The translations under genes were made by a program, and so were the position numbers. Of a stretch of DNA of 21,658 nucleotides, positions 14,301 through 20,200 are shown in pieces. Each line of letters begins with the position of its first letter. Position 1 is the first letter of the stretch. Location of the stretch: the IMG/VR virus record IMGVR_UViG_3300032092_000298, positions 1 to 21,658 of that record; one strand, written 5' to 3'. Origin of the DNA: a virus. The notes beneath the pieces were generated by a model that searched no databases, was not told where the DNA came from, and worked only from the letters and a program-made list of their open reading frames with translations.

Positions 14301-14762
14301 ATTCTTTATATATGCAAGCTCAGACACTGTTCCTAATGCCGTGTTCCAGTCTGTAAAGCGCATGTCATCCATGAAGTCTTTAACAAACTCTTCTTTGCTT
14401 TCGCCTTCTTTATAAACTTTATTGCGACGAACCTTTTGTGCGTCTTTAATAACTTCAAATAGTTCAGGCTTTTTTGATAACTCGTCAAAGCCAAATTCTT
14501 TTTCAAAATTAACAGACGGAGGTTTAACTTCTTCTAAAGATTTTGTAGATGAAGATGTTGCTCGTTGCCTATTCTTTATAGCAGTTTTTTCTTGTTCAGA
14601 AAGAAAAGATAAGGGATCAGAAATAGATGATACATTATTTTCTAACGATGATGCTGTTAAATTAGTTTGTGTATATGCTTCTGGTTTTTGTCGTTGTCTA
14701 TTTTTTATAGCAACTTTTTCTTCTTCAGAAAGAAAAGACAATGAATCAAATGTTGTAGCCAT
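11358..14762 (-). CDS. Giant internal virion (ejection) protein candidate, 1134 aa
   Basis: Size, composition and position suggest an ejection protein analogous to T7 gp16, which crosses the tail into the host envelope to help DNA entry. I see no lysozyme or transglycosylase active site. The N-terminus carries two copies of a motif, (D-S/P)-LSFLSE-x-EK-x-AIKNRQR, at 6-24 and 49-67, joined by a Ser/Thr/Asn linker. Residues about 188-300 are Gly/Ala-rich and hydrophobic (YFGFGVGKAVTAGAAK and following), a possible membrane or channel segment. Around 715-790 is a segment with IPFPRFMANAMAFQYKY, a pattern I recall from large phage structural proteins. It ends in FSVGGVVEQTNKALGI. No cysteine was found by eye. 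The flanking genes lie 2 and 5 bases away. Confidence 0.8.
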   Translation of the reverse strand: MATTFDSLSFLSEEEKVAIKNRQRQKPEAYTQTNLTASSLENNVSSISDPLSFLSEQEKTAIKNRQRATSSSTKSLEEVKPPSVNFEKEFGFDELSKKPELFEVIKDAQKVRRNKVYKEGESKEEFVKDFMDDMRFTDWNTALGTVSELAYIKNAPAQDAAKAALAQRVFKNTKSMFQEGGQGGFRPYFDTLFAVATDPASYFGFGVGKAVTAGAAKIAASAATKEAAEQGLKSVARKAAGVSAVTEGAIGGIGAYTQQRLDQATATALGEEAPKLDIGELAVVSLFSAAVSGVGSYKAVSKDPSKYIGKLDAAIKSRSGVSSSIAQPPTQLEQAVIDPVRDNMDNVVMEMSKLYGKQITDEIDPAAVLTDSKVKTELVRTSVQAAFNIIRNNPEFMPKPGETAMSALSRTLANSDALDGTFIEAGLQQMGKSKEEFARMFVSTQSEAGRTLGSMGIMGKWMQALKGLDPAFEKQFNSLYGKDDEYVTGFAKAMDFVKRGETESKAWVTSGLDTLTRNAAGTTLGITAQSAAQLLEGFTYAIGAGVRDAVTGKGFGRSKKIIADSFADALGTWKYLKDGGLATEAADEILKFNPTVRDTLFSALQETGNKEISKVGRWANTLNVAVDGLFRRASFTASVEKQLRDQGMDMYTDFLAKNKAIPTAVVKRAMDDALKTTFSYAPKHHNSTKRGFETMSENAASSLIKTIEDTPFSSLAIPFPRFMANAMAFQYKYSPVGWAGIGNELQLAKAADKAGDLAKAAMHTRQANMKFAQGSVGFAALGAAVQYRKDNQQDDWYNVKGWNGSVIDTRAIFPLAPYFAVADFWVKLNKDEPAKTAEAFQAVVGIKMPAGSQNVFLDQLINAMSSEKEADAAAVAGGKVLGDFIGRFTQPFIVKQGFDILDLFRKDGTIARDPNVIEGEGFGAFGEAAGQRLMSKLPIAKEALPEASARLKEGDVIYKEGEFFNRLFATRTTPAKTNEEKEITSLNLNPYSLYGPSSGNKEFDNTFIRKANKETIPIIKEVMADLEYNKLSLAEKKIVMSEAVRKTANVVRREVMDDMQFTPEKEVQYNKIVFNKLPLTHRKLINEYYKRENGVSLEEANDYNSLYDYQSAIKDLPAFSVGGVVEQTNKALGI
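14562..14747 (-). repeat. Duplicated 19-residue N-terminal motif in the ejection-protein candidate
   Basis: Two copies of D-(S/P)-LSFLSE-x-EK-x-AIKNRQR are encoded at 14691-14747 and 14562-14618, 43 residues apart, separated by a polar linker. 16 of 19 residues are identical. Confidence 0.9.
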
Positions 14763-14767
14763 ATCTA

Positions 14768-16429
14768 TTACATGCCAAAGGTTGAAAGAATTTTAGGCGT
14801 CCGTTGTTCTCCAAAAGAAGAAACGACACTGTCTTTAACTTTCTTACGAAGGTCTTCTTTAGCTTGCATCAGCGCAGAAAGGTCAGATTGCCGCCCAGCT
14901 TTAGCTGCAGTTAAATAGTCTAGTTCAGCTTTTTTGAATTGTTGAACCATCGGCATGATAGCGGCAGTTTTTTCAGCGTCTATTTTTTCTATAGTAGATA
15001 GGGGTTTAGTAGTGAACCCTGATGCTGGTGCAGCCTGTTGTGTAGGAGTAACGGGAGGTGGTTGTGTTACCAACTTTAATTCTTCTGGAGTTAAATTAAG
15101 CGTAGAAATATCTTGCTTTGCTTCCAACATTTTACGAGCAGCAGTCACAAGAGTTTGATCTGGAGCAGCAGCAGTCGATTGTTTTGATTTAGAACCAACA
15201 AAAAGCTTTCCACCTTCTTGATAAGTATTAACACCAGACGCAAAAAGCCACTGAGCGGCTTTAGCTGTTTTAACAGAACCATCAGCATTTAATGATCCAG
15301 AAAGGAGCAATGTCTCCTTAGCTCTGCGAGATTGAGCTTCTTTAATAATCCTTATGCCCTCTGGACTTTCAGCTCTAATAGGAGGACCGCCTTCTACTGG
15401 ATTTTGTACAACTTCAGAATCACCCCTCTTAAAAGTAACATCGTCCTTAGTTGATTTAATAACAAGACCCAAAAGGGATGCAATATTCTTATCAGTATCT
15501 TCTGGTTTTTCAGAAACTTTTATAGCAAGAGCATGCTCCCTTGCTCTATTAAGTTCAGCCTGCTGAAAGCGTTTGGCTTGCTTAACTTCTTCTGGAGAAA
15601 ACTTAGAAGGATTATTTAGAACTAAAACTGTTTTAGCTTTTTCTTGTAAAAGCTGTTTAGCATAATCTTCACCGTTTAATCGTTTCTCTTGAGCTAATTT
15701 TTGTTCAGCAATTACGTCAAACTTTTTAGTAGTTTCGTTAATTTTAGTTTGATCACCAGAAACAACCGCTGCAGTAACAGCAGATGCTGCTTCATTAAAT
15801 TGCTCATCTGTTGTTTTTATTTTACGCAGCCCTGCAAAATCAAATGATGCAGTAGAAACAGGAGCTTTCTCATTCAGCGCCTTTTGCATTTGTTCAGTGG
15901 TAGTGCCAAGAGCCAATGCTGTTTTCTCAGCAGCAGCCCTACCAGCGCTCTCACCAATCTGATCAAAGAAGCCCATTTGCTTTTTAGTGCTTTGCTCAGC
16001 AATCTTAGCTTTAAGTGTTGTATCAAGAGTGAGAGCTTGACCAAGATTTGTACGAGCAATATCAGGAGGATTACCAGTGGCAATCTTGATCATTTGGTCA
16101 GGGTCTAAGTTGCCAAAGTTAACATCACCCTTCTTAATGGCAGCAACAAGAAACTTCCTGTTGTTAGGACTACGAGCAAGTTCAGCTAGCTGTTCAGCAG
16201 AAAAGGTTTTACCACCAGCCATGTTTGTATAGTTTGATTGAATCAACTCCATTTCAGAAGCGGCTTCTTCAGCTTTTATTTTATTCTCTTCTTGAAGCTT
16301 AGTGTATTTTTCATACATGTTCTTTGTAGAAGCAATGGCAAACGTCTTAGCTTCTTTCTCAGCAGTATCCATCTTCTCTTCAATTGCTGTAGCAACACCA
16401 CCCGCAAATGATAACAAATTAAAACCCAT
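14768..16429 (-). CDS. Predicted virion protein, helical/coiled-coil, 553 aa
   Basis: I do not recognise this protein by family. It begins GFNLLSFAGGVATAIEEK, a short hydrophobic glycine-rich helix. This is followed by a highly charged helix rich in Glu, Lys and Ala (about 18-65), likely coiled coil. The middle is polar and helical (many Lys/Glu/Gln/Ala). Near 430-470 there is a Pro/Gln/Ala linker (QPPPVTPTQQAAPAS), then a final charged helix and QRTPKILSTFGM. No cysteine and very few aromatic residues are present. Size, the hydrophobic amphipathic N-terminus and position before the giant ejection-protein candidate fit a role like T7 gp15 (internal core), which is inference. The gap to the next gene is 5 bases, to the previous 3 bases. 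Confidence 0.75.
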   Translation of the reverse strand: MGFNLLSFAGGVATAIEEKMDTAEKEAKTFAIASTKNMYEKYTKLQEENKIKAEEAASEMELIQSNYTNMAGGKTFSAEQLAELARSPNNRKFLVAAIKKGDVNFGNLDPDQMIKIATGNPPDIARTNLGQALTLDTTLKAKIAEQSTKKQMGFFDQIGESAGRAAAEKTALALGTTTEQMQKALNEKAPVSTASFDFAGLRKIKTTDEQFNEAASAVTAAVVSGDQTKINETTKKFDVIAEQKLAQEKRLNGEDYAKQLLQEKAKTVLVLNNPSKFSPEEVKQAKRFQQAELNRAREHALAIKVSEKPEDTDKNIASLLGLVIKSTKDDVTFKRGDSEVVQNPVEGGPPIRAESPEGIRIIKEAQSRRAKETLLLSGSLNADGSVKTAKAAQWLFASGVNTYQEGGKLFVGSKSKQSTAAAPDQTLVTAARKMLEAKQDISTLNLTPEELKLVTQPPPVTPTQQAAPASGFTTKPLSTIEKIDAEKTAAIMPMVQQFKKAELDYLTAAKAGRQSDLSALMQAKEDLRKKVKDSVVSSFGEQRTPKILSTFGM

Positions 16430-16432
16430 GAT

Positions 16433-16948
16433 TTATACGCCTTGTTTAATATTACGAGCCATCAAACCTTTTACCGGTACAGCTTTTTCTTCAACAGCTT
16501 TAACCTCTTCAACTGGTTCTTTAATTGTTTTAAACACTTTATCAATTGCTTGTTTCATAACCCGAGGAGACATTGTTTCTTCTTTATCATAATCTGAGTT
16601 GTAATCTTTAACATCAACTCCATGAATCATGGCAATGGTTTTCATCATTTCCATCATGATGGGCATAGCTAAGATGCCAGCATCAATTGTATGAATACCT
16701 TTATCAACATTGGTAAGCATCATGCCTTCAGCAATTACAGACAAAGGCAACTTTGTTTCTAGCGTGTCTAACAAGTCATCACTAATATCTTCAGAAGAAA
16801 TAACTGCCATGTAAAACTGAATAACATCAGTTAGCTTTACATACTTTGGCGGGTTCTGCCACGGCCTACTCTTATCAGGAGCAGTCCATGATATTCCAGC
16901 AGGTGCTGCCATGAGCACTTCACTTGGTTTCTTTTGAGTTGTTGCCAT
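16433..16948 (-). CDS. Conserved-looking phage structural-operon protein, 171 aa
   Basis: Function unknown. The sequence contains PPKYVKLTDVIQFYM, then LLDTLETKLPLSVIAEGMML, then GIHTIDAGILAMPIMMEMM, a Met-rich hydrophobic helix. I recall small proteins with a similar VLE-x-x-(V/L)P ... GLHT-(V/I)D-x-GI-x-x-x-PI layout beside structural genes in uncultured marine phage genomes, without assigned role. The C-terminal ~40 residues are Lys/Glu/Val-rich and likely disordered. A segment around 90-108 could associate with membrane, but it is methionine-rich and may simply be a helix of an oligomer core. It is separated by 1 base from the upstream gene, so translation is probably coupled. Confidence 0.75.
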   Translation of the reverse strand: MATTQKKPSEVLMAAPAGISWTAPDKSRPWQNPPKYVKLTDVIQFYMAVISSEDISDDLLDTLETKLPLSVIAEGMMLTNVDKGIHTIDAGILAMPIMMEMMKTIAMIHGVDVKDYNSDYDKEETMSPRVMKQAIDKVFKTIKEPVEEVKAVEEKAVPVKGLMARNIKQGV

Positions 16949-16949
16949 G

Positions 16950-17171
16950 TTATTTCTTTGCCTTCATAAGTTCATCACGAGCTTCTCGGATGCCTTCAAT
17001 GTAATCAGCAACAAGTTCTACAGCATCTTTTTTGCTAACAGGAGCTTGATTACTTTTCTGTTCAGCAGGCGCAGCAAACCCTTTTGCTGACTTTGTTTTC
17101 TTAGCTGCTGGAGACTTACGCTGAGCTAAGATGTTTTCAATTTTACTAAAGTAACTTTTAATATGTTGCAT
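16950..17171 (-). CDS. Small basic protein, 73 aa
   Basis: Unrecognised. It has a short amphipathic N-terminus (HIKSYFSKIENILAQRK), a Lys/Ala/Pro-rich flexible middle (about 18-45), and a C-terminal helix with ELVADYIEGIREARDELMKAKK. The ATG at 17171 is preceded by GGAAAA at suitable distance. It lies between the giant repeat protein and the 171-aa gene in the same operon. The lysine-rich middle could bind nucleic acid or be a linker; nothing decides this. Confidence 0.68.
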   Translation of the reverse strand: MQHIKSYFSKIENILAQRKSPAAKKTKSAKGFAAPAEQKSNQAPVSKKDAVELVADYIEGIREARDELMKAKK

Positions 17172-17206
17172 TTATTTTCCAGTAGGAAGAATAGTAGATA
17201 TAAACT

Positions 17207-20200
17207 TTAAGGAAGAAGACCTTTTATAAACCTTTCAGCAGCATCAGAGGTAACTACTTTACCAAGCAATGAACCAAGAGCGGTATTTGCCGCAGCGTTT
17301 GATGATATGCCTGCAGAAGCCATTGTAGCGTTTGCTGTAATTGTTGTCTGAGCAATGTTGGTTATTCGGGTTTGCTCATTCTCGCCAGATGCATATGAAA
17401 ACTGCAGCAAGTCACGATAGGTTTGGCTTTGCTGTGCATAAACAGAAGCTGACAAATCAGTAGCATTCTTTGCCATAACAGCGTTAGCACTGTTGATGGC
17501 AGCGGTGTTGGCTGTAGAAATATCTGCTAAGATTTTAGAATTGGCAACATTAATCTGTGAAGTTAGTGTTGCATTAAACTCATCACGAGCGTTTTGTTGT
17601 GTAGCATTAAACTTAGCAATTTCATTTGAGGCTGCTGTATTTGCGATGGAAATCTTGTTTATTTCAGAGGCGTTAAACTGATTAGCTGTCAAAGCAAGTG
17701 TTTCAGAAATCTTATCAGCTTCAAGCTTATTGGCAGCGTTCGTAGCCTTAGCAGCATTTGCAGCAGCAGTATCGCTTAGGATGGCTTGTGAAATTGTCTG
17801 TGTTTTAAGAATAGCCATTTGCTGAGCATTATCCAAGTTCTTCATATCAGTTTCAAGGAAGGCTTTAGCATTCAACACAGCCGCCTGTTGGCGATTGTTT
17901 AGATTAGCCATATCCATTGTAGCCATAGTTGCTGCGTTTGCCAGAGCCGTTGCTTGTTCATTGTTTAAATCAGCAACATTAATTTGTTGAATGAAAGTTG
18001 CATTAGCCAAAGCTTTCTGTTGATCTGCTGTAAAATTAACATTAGCAATCTCAGACACACGAGCAGCATTAGTAATGTTAACTTGTTGTTTGTTGCTTAA
18101 CTCTTGACCAGTTAGTGCTGCGTCAATTTGAGCATTAGCCAAAGCTGCCTGCTGCTTATTAGACAGGTTGGTTGTTTCAATCTGCAAAGCATTGGTGGTG
18201 TTGAACATCTTTGTCTGCTGCTCAGCATTCAAGTTTATATTGCGCTCTGCCAGTTTAGAAGACACATTGAACAAAGACGTTTGTTGTTGATTAGACAACA
18301 CTTGTCCTTTAAGGGCGGCATCAGCGTTGTAGGTGGCAATAAAAGCTTGTTGTTGTGCGGAAGCATCAATACCAGCAGCTTCAAAGTTCTGTGTGCTTTG
18401 CAGCACTGCCATCTGTTGTTCGTTAGTAAGCTCTTGTCCCTGCAGAGTTGCCCTAACTTGCAGATTAGCCAACGCTGTTTGTTGGTTATTGGACAAGTTA
18501 GCCATATCAACCTGCATCTTATTGGTGCTGTTAGCCAACATCGTTTGCTGTTCAGCATTAAGATTTATATTGCGTTCTGCTAACTTTGAAGACACATTAA
18601 ACAACTGAGTTTGTTGTTGATTAGACAACACTTGTCCCTTAAGCGCAGCGTCAGCACTAAACGTAGCGAGGAAAGATTGTTGCTGTGCGGAAGCATCAAT
18701 GCCAGCAGCTTCAAAATTCTGTGTACTCTGAAGCACCGCCATTTGCTGTTCGTTAGTAAGTTCTTGTCCTTGAAGGGTTGCTGCAACTTGCAAATTAGCC
18801 AATGCTGTTTGTTGATTATTAGACAAGTTAGCCATATCAACCTGCATCTTATTAGTGCTGTTAGCCAACATCGTTTGCTGTTCAGCATTGAGATTTAGAT
18901 TACGCTCAGCCAACTTGGAAGACACGTTGAACAATTGTGTTTGTTGTTGATTAGACAACACTTGACCTTTGAGGGCGGCATCAGCCGTAAAGGTGGCAAT
19001 GAAAGATTGTTGTTGTGCTGTGGCATCAATCTGTGCAGCTTCAAAGTTCTGTGTACTCTGAAGCATTGCTGCTTGTTGTTTATTAGTAAGTTCTTGCCCT
19101 TGAAGAGCCGCCCTTACTTGCAAATTAGCCAATGCCGTCTGCTGAGCGTTAGACAAGTTAGCCATATCAACTTGCAAGTTATTAGCACTGTTAGTCAACA
19201 ATGCTTGTTGCTCGTTAGACAAGTTAATCTTACGCTCTTCTAACACTGAAGACACATTAAACAACTGAGTTTGTTGTTGATTAGACAACACTTGTCCTTT
19301 GAGGGCAGCAGCAGCTTGAGCATCCTGCATGTAAGCTTGTTGCTTATTAGTCGAAGTAATCTGCATTGCCTCAAAAGCTTGAGTGCTAGTGATCATTGCT
19401 GTCTGTTGTTCGTTAGTAAGTTCTTGACCAACAAGAGCAGCCCTAACTTGCAGATTAGCCAACGCTGTTTGTTGACGTGTGCTTAGCTTTGTTAAATCAA
19501 TTTGAAGATTCTCAGCAGAGCGTTGCATAAAAGATTGCTGTGAGTTATTCAAATTGATGTTATTAACTTCAGCAAAACGTGCAGCGTTAGTCAGAGCAAC
19601 CTGTGTCTTAACATCAAGATTCTTTTCCTGAGCAGCAGTTTTTAATTGAGCATTAGCCAATACAACAGCTTGTTGATTACTTAGTATCTGTCCTTGCAAA
19701 GCAAAAGCGTTGGTGCTATTCTGCAAAGCAACTTGCTGACGGTTGTTCAGGTTAGCTAAGTCCATGTTCTGCAAAGCAGCAGCATTAACCAAAGACACTT
19801 GCTGACGATTGCTCAAATTCGTTATTGCCATTTGAGAGAATGTCTGTGCATCAGCAGCAGCAATCGGCATAGCGCTTTCCATAGCCGCTTGTACAATGGC
19901 AGCACCAGCCATAGAGCTAGCACCAAGACCACGAGCAGCCATTGCGGCATTAGCATTGCGTATAGCACCAGCAGCCCATGCAGGGGTGCCATCGTTGAAC
20001 TGAGCCATCAGTGAAGACATCTGCCCAGCAACAGTGCTAGCGGCCTCTACAGAGCCTTGCTGAGCCGTTGCCAGCGATTGACTAAAGCTACCCTGCTGGG
20101 CAGTTGCTACAGCAGCCTTATCAAGAGCAGCCATTGTGGCAGCAACAGCTTGAACAGGTTCGTTTAGCTGCAGGTTTTGTTTAGAAACATCTACCAGTTC

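Noticed and set aside
11358-14762. Lysozyme or transglycosylase domain in the large ejection-protein candidate
   Set aside because: I could not see an SLT-type E-S-x-(F/Y) motif followed by the usual GLMQ-like segment; any enzymatic role is unsupported.
18128-19486. Several + strand open frames of 70-150 codons opposite the repeat gene
   Set aside because: They are mirror images of the repeat codons, are rich in Leu, Ser and Cys, lack ribosome binding sites and mirror the same 330-bp period.
17774-19819. CRISPR-like or satellite non-coding repeat array
   Set aside because: The 66-bp period is an exact multiple of three, the whole array is one open frame on the - strand, and the units differ mainly at synonymous or conservative positions, so it is a coding repeat.
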